Assembly: GCA_018365895.1 (NCBI GenBank)
Contig: JAGZJD010000004.1
Location: 1-64,000, forward strand
Reading direction: 5' to 3'
Length of the DNA: 64,000 nucleotides
Source of the DNA: Lachnospiraceae bacterium
GTDB lineage: Bacteria > Bacillota_A > Clostridia > Lachnospirales > Lachnospiraceae
Shown: piece after piece, positions 23,373 to 33,836 of the stretch
Layout of the letters: every line of letters starts with the position of its first letter
How positions within the stretch are numbered: position 1 is the first letter of the stretch
Program-made: the position numbers and the translations under genes
The notes under the pieces: model-generated
What the model was told of the DNA's origin: nothing
What the model saw: only the letters and a program-made list of their open reading frames with translations
The model's database searches: none

Positions 23373-24587
23373 TTATTTCACTTCAAAAACATATTTGTCC
23401 AGACGTTCAAACGCTTCTTTTACTCTGCTCAACGGTAATGCGAGGTTCATACGGATTGCATTTGCACCGTGGAATGCTCTTCCATCCTGCCATGCAACTC
23501 CTACATCCCATCCAGCTTTCAGAAGATCATCTACTGTCTTTCCTGTCTTCTGGCACCATTCTGTGCAATCTAAGAATAACATATAAGTACCTTGTGGTTT
23601 TGTCAGTTTCACACCTTCATAATTCTCTACGATATGATTGTATGCATAGTTTACATTTTCACTTAATGTCTGACAAAGTTCATTTACCCATACCTCGCCT
23701 TCTTCACTGTAAGCTCCTACAAGTGCATGCATAGACACAACATTCATAGAATTATAATGGCATTTGCTGCTGCTTGCTCTTACAAGATCACGAAGATATT
23801 CATTATAAATAATATGATAACTTCCAACTAATCCTGCAAGACTGAATGTCTTACTTGGTGCATACAGAGAAATGGTGCGGTTCTTTGCATCTTCGCTGAT
23901 AGAAGAAAGCGGAGTATGATGATTGTCTTCTAAAATGATATCAGACCAGATCTCATCAGAAATCACAACACAGTTATTGTTCTTATAAACTTCCATTGCT
24001 TTTTCAAGTTCTTCACGCTCCCAAACTCTTCCGCATGGATTGTGAGGATTGCAGAATACAGCCACATGAATATGGTTCTCTTTTAACTTGCGGTCCATAT
24101 CTTCATAATCCATTCTCCATACGCCATCCGCATCCTGAACTAATGGGCTGTGAACAATTTTATAACCTCCACTAATAATACTGCTTGTAAATCCAACATA
24201 AGTAGGGCTGTGGAGCAATACACTGTCTCCTGGCTGTAAGAATGCTCTCAGCGCGGACATCAGACCTCCTAAAACACCATTTTCATAACCAATGCATTCT
24301 GCTGTAAGTCCTTCTGCATGGTTACGCTTTGTCTGCCAGTTGATAATTGCGTTGTTATACGCGTCTGATGTCATAAAATAACCAAAAGACGGGTGCTGGA
24401 TTCGTTCTGTCATAGCTTTGATAATCGGTGGTGCTGTTGGGAAGTTCATATCTGCAATCCACATCGGAATAACATCAAATCCCTCTTTTGGACGCTCTGG
24501 AGCAAATCCAGGCATTTTTCCAAGTCCATCAACAGCAATTGCATCTTTTCCTTCTCGGTCTAAAATAGTAGTAAAATCGTATTTCAT
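23373..24587 (-). CDS. MalY/PatB-type PLP enzyme (probable cysteine-S-conjugate/cystathionine beta-lyase)
   Basis: A 404-aa fold-type I PLP enzyme. The internal aldimine Lys lies in YAPSKTFSLAGL; the Asn/Asp/Tyr cofactor residues are seen in FCNPHNPCGRVW and ISDEIWSDI. The start, MIPMWIADMNFPTAPPI-like, is the MalY/PatB signature rather than that of general aminotransferases. Such enzymes release thiol and pyruvate from cystathionine, cystine or S-conjugated cysteine. It is the last gene of the ABC operon, 2 bp after the ATPase gene, so it probably acts on the imported substrate. Activity on sulfur amino acids is inferred from family and context. Confidence 0.9.
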   Translation of the reverse strand: MKYDFTTILDREGKDAIAVDGLGKMPGFAPERPKEGFDVIPMWIADMNFPTAPPIIKAMTERIQHPSFGYFMTSDAYNNAIINWQTKRNHAEGLTAECIGYENGVLGGLMSALRAFLQPGDSVLLHSPTYVGFTSSIISGGYKIVHSPLVQDADGVWRMDYEDMDRKLKENHIHVAVFCNPHNPCGRVWEREELEKAMEVYKNNNCVVISDEIWSDIILEDNHHTPLSSISEDAKNRTISLYAPSKTFSLAGLVGSYHIIYNEYLRDLVRASSSKCHYNSMNVVSMHALVGAYSEEGEVWVNELCQTLSENVNYAYNHIVENYEGVKLTKPQGTYMLFLDCTEWCQKTGKTVDDLLKAGWDVGVAWQDGRAFHGANAIRMNLALPLSRVKEAFERLDKYVFEVK

Positions 24588-24589
24588 TG

Positions 24590-25354
24590 TTATTCTCCTG
24601 CTTTTTTATTAAATGATTTTGTAGCAATAATTCTGGATAAAAATTGTTTTGTTCGTTCTTCTTTTGGATGATTAAATATTTCATTCGGTGTTCCTTCTTC
24701 TACAACAACTCCTCCGTCCATAAATACCACTTTATCTGCAATATCCTGTGCAAAACTAAGTTCATGCGTAACAACCAGCATTGTAATTCCTCGCTTTGCA
24801 ACACTCTTCATTACCTCTAATGTTTCATTGATTAATTCCGGATCTAATGCTGAAGTAGGTTCATCAAAAAGAATTACTTCCGGCTCCATCGCAATTGCTC
24901 TTGCTATTCCTACACGCTGCTGCTGTCCACCAGAAAGTTGAGATGGATAATTATTTAAACGATCTTCCATTTTTACCCATGCAAGGGCTTCTTCTGCCTT
25001 CGCTCTTGCATCTTTTTTAGACATTTTCTTTACAACCACAAGTCCGTGCATTACATTTTCCAAAGCTGTTTTATTGGCAAACAAATTATAGTTTTGAAAT
25101 ACAAATCCTACTTTTTTACGAATTTCTCTAATTTCTTTTTTAGATACCTTCGAAAAGTCTACAGTTGTATCCCCAACAGTTAAAGTACCGCTGTCAGCAT
25201 GCTCGAGAAAATTAATACACCTTAACATGGTTGTTTTTCCAGAACCACTTGGACCAAGTACCACGACAACTTCATGCGGCTGAACTGAAAGTGAAACATC
25301 TTTCAATATTTCTAAATCATCAAAACTTTTTTTAATATTTTTTATCTCAATCAT
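24590..25354 (-). CDS. polar amino-acid ABC transporter ATP-binding protein
   Basis: A 254-aa ATPase of the GlnQ/TcyN group. It has Walker [13 protein letters not shown]-loop [16 protein letters not shown], signature [14 protein letters not shown], Walker [15 protein letters not shown] and H-loop VVTHE. It energises uptake through the two permeases at 26576-27996. It overlaps the M20 amidohydrolase stop by 4 bp, so translation is coupled. Confidence 0.96.
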   Translation of the reverse strand: MIEIKNIKKSFDDLEILKDVSLSVQPHEVVVVLGPSGSGKTTMLRCINFLEHADSGTLTVGDTTVDFSKVSKKEIREIRKKVGFVFQNYNLFANKTALENVMHGLVVVKKMSKKDARAKAEEALAWVKMEDRLNNYPSQLSGGQQQRVGIARAIAMEPEVILFDEPTSALDPELINETLEVMKSVAKRGITMLVVTHELSFAQDIADKVVFMDGGVVVEEGTPNEIFNHPKEERTKQFLSRIIATKSFNKKAGE

Positions 25355-26559
25355 TTTATATTGCTTCCTTCCATCAAATTCACCACATAATTTACAGTAG
25401 CTTTTACTCCCATATCTAAAACATTTTCATCTACATCAAAACGTTCATTATGGTGTTCTGCACCACTTCCATAGTCGAAATTTCTAATCCCTAAAAGAGC
25501 AAGCACTCCAGGATATTCTTGTAAATATTTTCCAAAACTCTCCGATGCATACCAACGTTGAAAAACATCTGGTACCGCTTCGTCTCCATAAATCTCTTTA
25601 ACTGCTTTTTTAGCTAATTTTGCACATGCAACATCATTAATAACAGGGATTCCGACTTCTCCCGCCATTTTACTATAATCAACTTGACAATTATGCATTG
25701 CCGCAGTATGTTCAGCTACTTTAATAACAATATCTCTTGCTTTCATTCCTTCTTCACGATCAAAAAAACGCATAGAACCACTAATATAAGCTTCTTCTGG
25801 GAAAATATTAAATGATTCTCCACCTCTAATAGAAGTTAATCCAAATGTTACTGTTTTTTCAACATTCAATTGGTTCACAAACGCTCCCGGAATATTAGCC
25901 GCAATCGCTGCCGCTGCAAACACGGGATTAATCGAAAGATCTGGTCTAGACCCATGTCCGCCTTTTCCTTTTATCGTTAATTCCAATGGTGCAAAACCAG
26001 CCATGCAAGGTCCTTCACAAATACCTATTTTTCCTGACTCTAAAGCTGAATATACATGAATTGCCCATGCTGTATCAACTCTTTTTTTACTCAGTGCTTC
26101 TAAAATTTGTCGGTGGCTTGTCCCAACCTCTTCTCCTGCTTCAAAACAAAAATAAATCACTCCATTAAGTTCTTCTTTCATAGAACACAAGACTTCCATG
26201 CTGCCAAGAAGCATCGCACAATGAGCATCATGACCACAAGCATGACATGTATTTTCCTGCTCAGATATACATGTACGCGTTTGACAAAGATTTTGCTGGT
26301 TCTCCTTTATTGGAAGCGCATCTATATCTGCCCGAAGAACTATGTGAGGTCCTTGTTTTCCTGTATCCAAGGTGGCTATAAGCGCCGTTTCTGTTACTTC
26401 TTCAAACTGTAAGTGTAACCTCTTTACTATTTTTAAAATATATTCCTTTGTTTTGAATTCTTTTCCACCTAGTTCGGCAAATGTATGGATTTTTCTGCGA
26501 TGCTCTATTACGGATTGTTTCACATCATCTGCATGATTGATAAGATTTATTAATTCCAT
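25351..26559 (-). CDS. M20-family amidohydrolase (N-acyl-amino-acid deacylase type)
   Basis: A 402-aa metallo-amidohydrolase. Metal ligands are visible in the order [16 protein letters not shown] and AEHHNERFD, with a dimerisation domain (about residues 190-300). Relatives remove acetyl, hippuryl or other acyl groups from amino acids. It sits between the permease and ATPase genes of an amino-acid importer. The B. subtilis cystine/S-compound operon also joins such a deacylase to a two-receptor ABC system, so the substrate may be an N-acyl cysteine derivative. This is inference. Confidence 0.92.
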   Translation of the reverse strand: MELINLINHADDVKQSVIEHRRKIHTFAELGGKEFKTKEYILKIVKRLHLQFEEVTETALIATLDTGKQGPHIVLRADIDALPIKENQQNLCQTRTCISEQENTCHACGHDAHCAMLLGSMEVLCSMKEELNGVIYFCFEAGEEVGTSHRQILEALSKKRVDTAWAIHVYSALESGKIGICEGPCMAGFAPLELTIKGKGGHGSRPDLSINPVFAAAAIAANIPGAFVNQLNVEKTVTFGLTSIRGGESFNIFPEEAYISGSMRFFDREEGMKARDIVIKVAEHTAAMHNCQVDYSKMAGEVGIPVINDVACAKLAKKAVKEIYGDEAVPDVFQRWYASESFGKYLQEYPGVLALLGIRNFDYGSGAEHHNERFDVDENVLDMGVKATVNYVVNLMEGSNIK

Positions 26560-26575
26560 TTCATTATCCTTTCTA

Positions 26576-27286
26576 CTATCTCATTGCCATCTGCTTAACA
26601 CTCTTTGAAAAAGACTTTTCCAATGATTTTCCAATTTTTTCAATAATAACACCAAGTACCCAGAATACAATTGCCGCAGCAAGATACGCTTCTAAAAAAC
26701 AATATGCGTCTGTTGCAGCATCTGTCGCACCTTTTAAAATATCACTAACTCCCATAACATTTACTAATGCAGTTGTTTTCATTAATGATAATGTACTATT
26801 TGTTAACATCGGAATAATAACTCTAAACATCTGCGGGAGGATGATATCACGAAATGTTTGAAAGGATGTCATTCCTATCGCATATCCCGCCTCAAATTGT
26901 CCGCGCGGAATTGCCATCAAACCGCTTCGTAAAACTTCGGAAATCCCCGGCAAGCAAACAATACAAAGCGCAACAATCGCAATATAGATTAAATTCACAT
27001 CTCGGATTGTAATTTTTAAATGTAATGCTTTAATTACATCATTAAATGTATTTGTATAAACCATAATACAAATCAAAAGAATTAAGTTTGCAGGAAATGC
27101 CTTACAAAGTGCAATTACCACATCCAAAATAGGTGCAATAACAGGTACACGATATGTTCTGATTAACGCAATCCCCATTCCTATAATCAGACAAATAAAT
27201 AGTGTTGCAAAACACATTAATAAGTTTTGCGGAACCTTAGAAATTGCAGCCTGCAAACAAAGAATAAAATATTTTCCTTGAATCAT
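26576..27286 (-). CDS. amino-acid ABC transporter permease 2
   Basis: A 236-aa HisMQ-type permease with about five membrane segments and the EAA loop (EVLRSGLMAIPRGQFEAGYAIGMTSFQTF) that contacts the ATPase. Its start overlaps the preceding permease stop by 4 bp. Together with that permease it should form the heterodimeric pore. The C-terminus is basic (SFSKSVKQMAMR). Confidence 0.93.
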   Translation of the reverse strand: MIQGKYFILCLQAAISKVPQNLLMCFATLFICLIIGMGIALIRTYRVPVIAPILDVVIALCKAFPANLILLICIMVYTNTFNDVIKALHLKITIRDVNLIYIAIVALCIVCLPGISEVLRSGLMAIPRGQFEAGYAIGMTSFQTFRDIILPQMFRVIIPMLTNSTLSLMKTTALVNVMGVSDILKGATDAATDAYCFLEAYLAAAIVFWVLGVIIEKIGKSLEKSFSKSVKQMAMR

Positions 27287-27996
27287 CTCGCACCCTGCCT
27301 CCGTCTTTTTCCATATACTTCTCGTTGTCCAAAGGCTAATCGTTTATTCACATATCTAAAAATCGCTTCTAGTGCAAGGCTGATAATTGCAAATACGATT
27401 GCACAACATATATATCCTTCTAGCATATGTCCTCTTGATACGCTAATATTTCTTGCCTTTCCTACCATATCAATTACGTTCACCATATATGCAAGTGCTG
27501 TTGCCTGGAATAATCCAATAAACATATTTCCTAACATTGGCAATGAAATCTTCAAAGCCTGCGGGACAATAATATCCCGCATTGTCTGAAATTCTGACAT
27601 TCCAACCGCATAACCTGCTTCCATCTGTCCAGATGGTACCGCTAAAATAGATGAACGGATTGTTTCTGATAAGAATGCCGAAATATTGATACTATACGCA
27701 ATAAATACGAATATAACCGGATTCCACTCATATGCATCAATTCCGAATTTGGCCATAAGTAGTGGAATACCAAAATAAACAACAAACATCTGTGTAATGA
27801 CTGGCGTACAACGTACATATGATACATAGACTGTAAGAAACTGCTCTAAAACCGGAATTTTCTTTAATCTCGCAATTGCAATCAGAAAACCAAATATAAA
27901 ACTAATTACAAATGGTACAAGCACCAGTTCCAATGTCACTGGAAATTTTTCTATAATATCCGGAAAATATTCAACTACATATTTCCATGAAAACAT
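27283..27996 (-). CDS. amino-acid ABC transporter permease 1
   Basis: A 237-aa HisMQ-type permease with the EAA loop (ETIRSSILAVPSGQMEAGYAVGMSEFQTM) and five hydrophobic segments. It is about as long as the second permease but only partly similar, as in systems with a heterodimeric channel. It follows the binding-protein genes by about 40 bp and overlaps the second permease by 4 bp. Confidence 0.93.
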   Translation of the reverse strand: MFSWKYVVEYFPDIIEKFPVTLELVLVPFVISFIFGFLIAIARLKKIPVLEQFLTVYVSYVRCTPVITQMFVVYFGIPLLMAKFGIDAYEWNPVIFVFIAYSINISAFLSETIRSSILAVPSGQMEAGYAVGMSEFQTMRDIIVPQALKISLPMLGNMFIGLFQATALAYMVNVIDMVGKARNISVSRGHMLEGYICCAIVFAIISLALEAIFRYVNKRLAFGQREVYGKRRRQGAR

Positions 27997-28034
27997 CTCC
28001 GTCTCCTCGTCTTTCTAAACAATGACTTTATCTT

Positions 28035-28913
28035 CTATTCCGGTTTTACTGAATAATCTCCATTAAACCATTTCATGCAGAGTTCTTTGATTACCCCTTC
28101 TTCTCGAAGCTCTTTAATCGCAGCATCAAAGTCAGCCTGAAGATCATCATTTCCCTTTTTCAGAAGTGCATATGTACCACAATCTGCATCATCACCTAAT
28201 AAACTCACAGTACTCATTTCTATTTCTGCCTCTGGATATCTGTCAAAAAATCTTGTCTGGCAATCAAACACTGTATGCGTATATGCATCATAAAGACCAT
28301 TTTCAATACCAGAAAGAATACTTTCATCATTTGGCATTGTCTCTTGCAAAACAATCGGATTATCTGGATGCTCTTCATTGAATGCAACTAATGCTTTACC
28401 AATATTATCATTTCCGGAATTTGCCAATGTTTTGCCAGCAAGACTTTCCATATCTGAAATATCTGTACGTCCTTTTTTGAATACAAGGCGATAATCTCCA
28501 AAATACATTAATGACTCTGATGAAACATTATATTTTTCAGCACGGTCTTTATTGTAAGCCATATGGTGCGATACAATATCATATTTACCAGTTTCAAGTC
28601 CTCCAAATAAATTGTCCCATGAATCGCAAACTACTTTAACCTCATACTTATCAGCTATTTTCTTGCCCACTTCTTGAAACAAGTCATATTCATAACCTGA
28701 TGGTTTTTCATTTTCATCAAGATAGCAGAATGGTTTGTAACCATTTCCAATTGCAATTTTAATTTTTTTCTTATCGCCACTTTCTGCCCCTTTATCCTGT
28801 TCCTCTGTTTTAGCTGTATTTCCCTCATTAGAATCCTTAGAACCACCACATCCTGCAAGTACTGATACTGCCATAACGCTACACATTAATAATGCTAATA
28901 CTTTTTTCTTCAT
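28035..28913 (-). CDS. amino-acid ABC solute-binding lipoprotein 1
   Basis: A 292-aa lipoprotein with lipobox LAGC (Cys22). The family-3 binding fold starts KIKIAIGNGYKPFCYLDENEKPSGYEYDLF and has the typical YEYD, HHMAYNKDRAEKYN and GIENGLYDAY elements. It is a close paralogue of the gene just upstream at 28975-29847; the two share the signal peptide and most of the mature sequence, so this is a tandem duplication. Two receptors sharing one pore are known for TcyJK-type cystine importers. Confidence 0.94.
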   Translation of the reverse strand: MKKKVLALLMCSVMAVSVLAGCGGSKDSNEGNTAKTEEQDKGAESGDKKKIKIAIGNGYKPFCYLDENEKPSGYEYDLFQEVGKKIADKYEVKVVCDSWDNLFGGLETGKYDIVSHHMAYNKDRAEKYNVSSESLMYFGDYRLVFKKGRTDISDMESLAGKTLANSGNDNIGKALVAFNEEHPDNPIVLQETMPNDESILSGIENGLYDAYTHTVFDCQTRFFDRYPEAEIEMSTVSLLGDDADCGTYALLKKGNDDLQADFDAAIKELREEGVIKELCMKWFNGDYSVKPE

Positions 28914-28974
28914 CTTATCTCTTATCCTCCTGTATATTTGTAATTAGTTTATCTTATTATTATTTTGTAATCAC

Positions 28975-29847
28975 TTATTCCGGAACAACAGAATAATCAG
29001 CGTCAAACCATTTCATACTAATCTCTTTAATAGCTCCATCATCTCTAACCGCTTTAATCGCAGCATCAAAATCTTTCTGAAATTCATCATTTCCCTTTTT
29101 CAATAGTGCATATGTTCCACAGTCAGCATCATCATCTACAACACTTACTTTACTCATTTCAATATCTGCCTCTGGATATTTGTCTAAAAATCGTGTTTGC
29201 AAATCAAAAACAGGTGCTATATAAGCGTCATATAAATCATTTTCAATTCCAGCAATCATACTTTCATCAGATGGAACGGTTTCCTGCAGAATAATCGGGT
29301 TATCCTGATGTTCTTCATTATATGCCAAAAACTTTTTGCCCATATTATCATGATCACCATTTGCCAAATTCATTCCTGCAAGACTTTCCAAATCTGTAAT
29401 GTCTGTACGTCCTTTTTTGTGAATCGCTCTATATTCGCCAAAATACATCAATGATTCTGCAGAAACATTATATTTTTCTGCTCTCTGTGGATTAGATGCC
29501 AAATGATGAGAGACAACATCATACTTTCCTGTTTCCAAACCTGTAAATAAATTATCCCATGAATCACAAACAACTTCTACATCGTACTTATCAGACATTT
29601 TCTCAGCCACTTTTTCGAATACTTCATATTCATATCCAGCTGGTTTCTCAGACTCATCTAAATAACAAAAAGGTTTATAACCATTTCCAATTGCAATGGT
29701 TACTTTTTGTTTTTCATCAGAATCTTCTTTTTTTTCTGTTTGAGTTTCTGTTTTTGCATTATCCGACTCTTTTTTGTTACTACATCCTATTAAGCTAGAA
29801 GCAGCAAGAATTCCACACATTAATAATGCTAATACTTTCTTCTTCAT
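28975..29847 (-). CDS. amino-acid ABC solute-binding lipoprotein 2
   Basis: A 290-aa lipoprotein, the first gene of the operon. Lipobox LIGC (Cys22) is followed by a Lys/Glu/Asp-rich linker and then VTIAIGNGYKPFCYLDESEKPAGYEYEVF. It is a paralogue of the next gene with differences in the ligand lobe (for example HHLASNPQRAEKYN), so the two may differ in ligand. It is separated from its paralogue by about 60 bp. No riboswitch or T-box is recognised in the upstream 250 bp. Confidence 0.94.
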   Translation of the reverse strand: MKKKVLALLMCGILAASSLIGCSNKKESDNAKTETQTEKKEDSDEKQKVTIAIGNGYKPFCYLDESEKPAGYEYEVFEKVAEKMSDKYDVEVVCDSWDNLFTGLETGKYDVVSHHLASNPQRAEKYNVSAESLMYFGEYRAIHKKGRTDITDLESLAGMNLANGDHDNMGKKFLAYNEEHQDNPIILQETVPSDESMIAGIENDLYDAYIAPVFDLQTRFLDKYPEADIEMSKVSVVDDDADCGTYALLKKGNDEFQKDFDAAIKAVRDDGAIKEISMKWFDADYSVVPE

Positions 29848-29988
29848 TCTATTCTCTTATCCTCCTGTATAAAATATAATTGATGTAATTCTACCCCCCC
29901 CTACTATTTTGTCTAATTTGTATTTTTTATATATATTGCTATTTATAACTTTCCTCTATTTCCATTAATAAATTGTAATAAACAAACA

Positions 29989-30038
29989 AAAAACCAACAG
30001 TTTTACAGGCATTTTAGCCTATTTTACTGTTGGTTTTT
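29989..30038 (-). terminator. terminator of the two-component operon
   Basis: A perfect 12-bp stem, AAAAACCAACAG with CTGTTGGTTTTT, encloses a second GCATTTTAGC-type loop. It lies about 60 bp past the response-regulator stop at 30100 and ahead of the ABC operon start. Confidence 0.88.
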
Positions 30039-30099
30039 CCTATCCTAATCTCATTTCAAAATTCTCTATTATATTTTTTCATAATGATAAATTGTTTTA

Positions 30100-30789
30100 T
30101 TATACCTTGAATCGATATCCCACACCCCAGATTGTTTCAATGTATTGCGGATTTGAGGTGTCAAACTCAATTTTCTCTCGAATCTTCTTGATATGAACTG
30201 TTACTGTCGCAATATCTCCGATAGATTCCATATCCCAGATTTCGCTGAACAATTCGTCTTTCTTATACACATGGTTTGGGTGACTTGCAAGAAATGCCAG
30301 CAGATCGAATTCTTTTGTGGTAAATGTCTTCTCTTCACCATTTACCCATACTCTTCTTGCTGTTGTATCAATCTTAAGCCCACGGATTTCAATGATTTTA
30401 TTTTCCTGTGCATTACTTCCAATCAACCGTTCATAACGAGCTAAATGTGCTTTTACACGCGCTACAAGCTCACTCGGGCTAAATGGTTTTGTCATATAGT
30501 CATCTGCTCCAAGCCCAAGTCCACGAATCTTATCAATATCATCTTTCTTGGCTGATACCATAATGATTGGAGTATTCTTCTTATTTCGAATCTCTTTACA
30601 GATTTCAAATCCATCCACACCTGGAAGCATCAGGTCAAGAATGAACAGATCATAGTCTTTATTTAACGCCTGATGTAATCCTGCGCTTCCGTCATTCATC
30701 ACCTCAACCTCAAAGCCGCTCAACTCCAGGTAGTCTTTTTCCAGCTCTGCAATTGCTTCTTCATCTTCAATTATTAATATCCTACTCAT
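30100..30789 (-). CDS. OmpR/PhoB-family response regulator
   Basis: A 229-aa protein. The receiver domain (residues 1-118) has the acidic pair EDEE near the N-terminus, the phospho-acceptor Asp in LFILDLMLPG, the Thr/Ser in IIMVSAKK and the conserved Lys in DDYMTKPF. The C-terminal winged helix (about 135-229) ends with ETIWGVGYRFKV. The gene overlaps the kinase gene by 8 bp. The regulon cannot be told from this window. Confidence 0.96.
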   Translation of the reverse strand: MSRILIIEDEEAIAELEKDYLELSGFEVEVMNDGSAGLHQALNKDYDLFILDLMLPGVDGFEICKEIRNKKNTPIIMVSAKKDDIDKIRGLGLGADDYMTKPFSPSELVARVKAHLARYERLIGSNAQENKIIEIRGLKIDTTARRVWVNGEEKTFTTKEFDLLAFLASHPNHVYKKDELFSEIWDMESIGDIATVTVHIKKIREKIEFDTSNPQYIETIWGVGYRFKV

Positions 30790-32278
30790 TTGCAGGTACC
30801 TCCTGATATTTTCTTATTACGAAATACATTGTCGTTCCGGTTCCTTCCTTACTTGTCGCCCAGATCTTTCCACCGTGCTCCTCCACAATCTTCTTCACGA
30901 TCGACAGTCCGATTCCGCTGCCTCCTTTTGAAGAATTCCGTGACGCATCCGTTCGGTAGAAACGATCAAAAATATTTGGAAGCTCCTTTGCGCCGATGCC
31001 TTTTCCATTATCTTCAAGCTCAACCTGAATGAAATCTCCTACATCTTTAATCCTCAAATTGATAATTGCCTGTTCTTTATCCATATATTTCAGTGAATTT
31101 GAAATAATATTATTGATTACTCTCTTTAACTGCTCTGCATCTGCAATGATCTTAACACTGCTGTCCACATAATTAAAATAAGTAAAACCTACTCCTTTTG
31201 CGCTAAGTTCTAATTGAAGATCCTCTGCACAGTCATCAAAATAATCTGCCACAAGAAGTGTTGCAAAATTATATGGAATTCGATTCGTATCAATCTTTGA
31301 ATACAATGTCAGCTCATTAATCAGTCTCTCCATCTCTGTTGCTTTATTGTAGATCGTCCGAACATATTTATTCATCTTTTCAGGTGTATCGGCAACTCCA
31401 TCAATAATTCCTTCTGCATAACCTTTAATTGCTGTAATCGGAGTTTTCAGATCATGAGAAATATTACTGATCAGCTCTTTATTCTCTTGGTCAAATTTCA
31501 GCTTCTCTTCCGCATTATCCTGAAGTCTTTTTCTCATTTCTTCAAAGTTCTGGCACAGACTTCCAAGCTCATCGTCTGTCTCCGGTTCCAATTCAAAATC
31601 CAGATTACCTTCTTTGATATTATTTGCAGCATCCTGCATCTTTGCGATCGGCTGTGAAATCCCCCGGTAGATCCATATAATCATCAGTGATGCCGTCAGC
31701 ACAAGTGTCAGAATCACTGCCATCAGAATATCAATCAGGAATTCCTTCACTTCCGGCATAACTTCTCCTACATCAGTCACAATAAACGCACTTCCCTTAG
31801 ATCCGTCACTGTACTTAAAGTCTACCTGCTTTAATAATACCGGAAGCTCCCCTCCAAGATAAACTCCATTTTCAGAACCGGATGTATCTGAATTATATGC
31901 CGGAAGTTTGTCTATTACCCTTGTTGTTCCTTCCAGTTCTTCCCCAAGAAATACAATTGTATCTGCTTTTCTTACAAGAAGATATGAATTTTTCTTTAAA
32001 AGCTGTTTATTAAATGTTTCCAGATATGTGGCGTCTTCAAGTTGTGCCGGCGTACACCTTGCAACGTCCGTCAGTTCATGATAAGAGGCTTCTGTCAGCC
32101 TGTTAAATATCTGAGTTGGATTAGAAAATGTCTCGTAGGTTGTCCCTGTAATTCCATATGTTTTCTCAATTGCTTTAATCTGGTATTGTCCAAATCCTAC
32201 AATTGCCAGTGATGTCAAAAAAACCGGAAGTGTAATGACTGTAATAAATGCTATGATCAGCCTCATTTTCAGCTTCAT
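30782..32278 (-). CDS. membrane sensor histidine kinase
   Basis: 498 aa from ATG 32278 (AAAGGA 9 nt upstream); the frame extends to 32359 without a better site. One N-terminal membrane helix, an extracellular sensor region (about residues 30-170), a second helix, HAMP (about 210-262), the H-box NISHDLKTPITAIKG with the phospho-His, and the N/G boxes of the catalytic domain (NNIISNSLKYM, DNGKGIG, GGSGIGLSIVKKIVEEHGG). It is paired with the downstream response regulator. Confidence 0.95.
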   Translation of the reverse strand: MKLKMRLIIAFITVITLPVFLTSLAIVGFGQYQIKAIEKTYGITGTTYETFSNPTQIFNRLTEASYHELTDVARCTPAQLEDATYLETFNKQLLKKNSYLLVRKADTIVFLGEELEGTTRVIDKLPAYNSDTSGSENGVYLGGELPVLLKQVDFKYSDGSKGSAFIVTDVGEVMPEVKEFLIDILMAVILTLVLTASLMIIWIYRGISQPIAKMQDAANNIKEGNLDFELEPETDDELGSLCQNFEEMRKRLQDNAEEKLKFDQENKELISNISHDLKTPITAIKGYAEGIIDGVADTPEKMNKYVRTIYNKATEMERLINELTLYSKIDTNRIPYNFATLLVADYFDDCAEDLQLELSAKGVGFTYFNYVDSSVKIIADAEQLKRVINNIISNSLKYMDKEQAIINLRIKDVGDFIQVELEDNGKGIGAKELPNIFDRFYRTDASRNSSKGGSGIGLSIVKKIVEEHGGKIWATSKEGTGTTMYFVIRKYQEVPANE

Positions 32279-32380
32279 ACATCTACATCCTTTCACTTTG
32301 TTTTTCTTTCTTATCATACCATAAGTTTGCTGACAATTCACGAAAGCACACATAAACATTTATAAATTTTTCATAAAAAA

Positions 32381-32408
32381 CGGAGACACTGCTGCTGCAA
32401 TATCTCCG
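32381..32408 (-). terminator. terminator of metK
   Basis: CGGAGA at 32381-32386 pairs with TCTCCG at 32403-32408 around an inner TTGC/GCAG stem, and on the minus strand a T6 run follows. It lies 26 bp past the metK stop. Confidence 0.85.
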
Positions 32409-32433
32409 CTTAATTGTTCTGCTATTTTTCTTT

Positions 32434-33621
32434 TTATAAATAACTCTTCAGTGTTTCCACTTTATCTAATTTCTCCCACGGAAGATCCAGATCGTTGCGT
32501 CCGAAATGTCCGTAAGCTGCTGTCTGTTTGTAGATCGGACGGCGCAGATCTAACATTTTGATAATTCCTGCCGGACGAAGATCAAAGTTCTCTCTGACAA
32601 TCTCAACTAATTTAGATTCTGCAATCTTACCTGTACCAAATGTATCGATCATAATTGATGTCGGATGTGCAACACCAATTGCATAGGAAAGCTGGATCTC
32701 ACATTTCTTTGCAATACCTGCTGCCACGATATTTTTGGCAACATAACGCGCTGCATAAGCTGCTGAACGGTCTACCTTTGTACAGTCTTTTCCGGAGAAA
32801 GCACCACCACCGTGACGAGCTGTTCCACCGTAAGTATCAACAATAATCTTGCGTCCTGTCAGTCCGCTGTCACCGTGAGGTCCACCGATTACGAAACGTC
32901 CTGTCGGGTTGATGAAGAATTTTGTCTTCTCATCAATCATCTCTGCCGGAAGGATCGGCTCAAATACATGTTTCTTAATATCGGCATGAATCTGCTCCTG
33001 TGTAATATCCGGATCGTGCTGTGTAGAAAGTACAACAGCATCCAGACGGCACGGAACACCTTCTTCATCATATTCTACTGTAACCTGTGATTTTCCATCT
33101 GGTCTCAGATATGGAAGTGTACCGTTCTTTCTTACTTCTGTCAGTCTTCTTGATAACTTATGTGCAAGAGAGATCGGATATGGCATATATTCCTCTGTCT
33201 CGTCACATGCGTAACCAAACATCATTCCCTGGTCTCCGGCTCCGATTGCGTCCAGCTCTTCATCTGTCATTGTATGCTCTTTTGCTTCGAGCGCCTTATC
33301 TACTCCAAGAGCGATATCTTCTGACTGCTCATCGATCATTGTGATGACACCACAGTTATCTGCATCAAATCCGAATTTTCCTCGTGTATATCCGATTTCG
33401 CGAACTGTTTCACGCACAATTTTCTGGATATCTACGTAAGCATTCGTTGTAATCTCTCCCATAACCATAACCATACCTGTTGTTGTTGCTGTCTCGCATG
33501 CAACACGGCTCATTGGGTCCTGTTCCATTAATGCATCCAGGATCGCATCTGAAATTGCGTCACACATTTTATCCGGATGTCCTTCTGTTACTGATTCTGA
33601 TGTAAATAATCTTCTTTCCAT
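32434..33621 (-). CDS. metK: S-adenosylmethionine synthetase
   Basis: MetK makes S-adenosylmethionine from methionine and ATP. 395 aa from ATG 33621 (AAAGGA 7 nt upstream), normal length. The signatures [13 protein letters not shown] and [16 protein letters not shown] (metal and ATP binding) and [26 protein letters not shown] are intact. It is controlled by a SAM-I riboswitch and terminator in its leader (33652-33803), so expression should fall when SAM is plentiful. Confidence 0.97.
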   Translation of the reverse strand: MERRLFTSESVTEGHPDKMCDAISDAILDALMEQDPMSRVACETATTTGMVMVMGEITTNAYVDIQKIVRETVREIGYTRGKFGFDADNCGVITMIDEQSEDIALGVDKALEAKEHTMTDEELDAIGAGDQGMMFGYACDETEEYMPYPISLAHKLSRRLTEVRKNGTLPYLRPDGKSQVTVEYDEEGVPCRLDAVVLSTQHDPDITQEQIHADIKKHVFEPILPAEMIDEKTKFFINPTGRFVIGGPHGDSGLTGRKIIVDTYGGTARHGGGAFSGKDCTKVDRSAAYAARYVAKNIVAAGIAKKCEIQLSYAIGVAHPTSIMIDTFGTGKIAESKLVEIVRENFDLRPAGIIKMLDLRRPIYKQTAAYGHFGRNDLDLPWEKLDKVETLKSYL

Positions 33622-33651
33622 CTTAAAGTCCTTTCTTACTATCATACATCG

Positions 33652-33680
33652 AAAAAACAGCCCGAATAATCGGACTGTTT
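33652..33680 (-). terminator. regulated terminator of the metK riboswitch
   Basis: On the minus strand AAACAGTCCGATTATTCGGGCTGTTTTTT forms an 11-bp stem with a T run directly 3' of the SAM-I aptamer, the expected off-switch before the metK start. The stem runs from 33652 to 33680. Confidence 0.8.
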
Positions 33681-33696
33681 CTCTATCTTAAACAAT

Positions 33697-33803
33697 CCTC
33701 TTATTGTTCGATCACTCGCTCAGGCTGGCACCTTCCTCGATATTTGAGGGGTTGCCGTGGCTTCACAGATCCTTTGTATCTCCACCACTCTGAATAAAAG
33801 GCT
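33697..33803 (-). ncRNA. SAM-I (S-box) riboswitch of metK
   Basis: The minus-strand leader shows the S-box core in order: TTCAGAGTGGTGGAG, GGATCTGTGAAGCCACGGCAACC, AGGAAGGTGCCAGCCTGAGCGAGTGATCGAA, closed by P1 strands CCTTTTATT and AATAAGAGG. SAM binding should favour the terminator at 33652-33680. Confidence 0.94.
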
Positions 33804-33836
33804 ATTTCTTCTATTTTCATTTGCTGCACGATATAC

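Noticed and set aside
29848..30099. A T-box or riboswitch before the amino-acid uptake operon
   Set aside because: No specifier loop, T-box sequence or aptamer core is recognised; the only clear structure is the terminator at 29989-30038.
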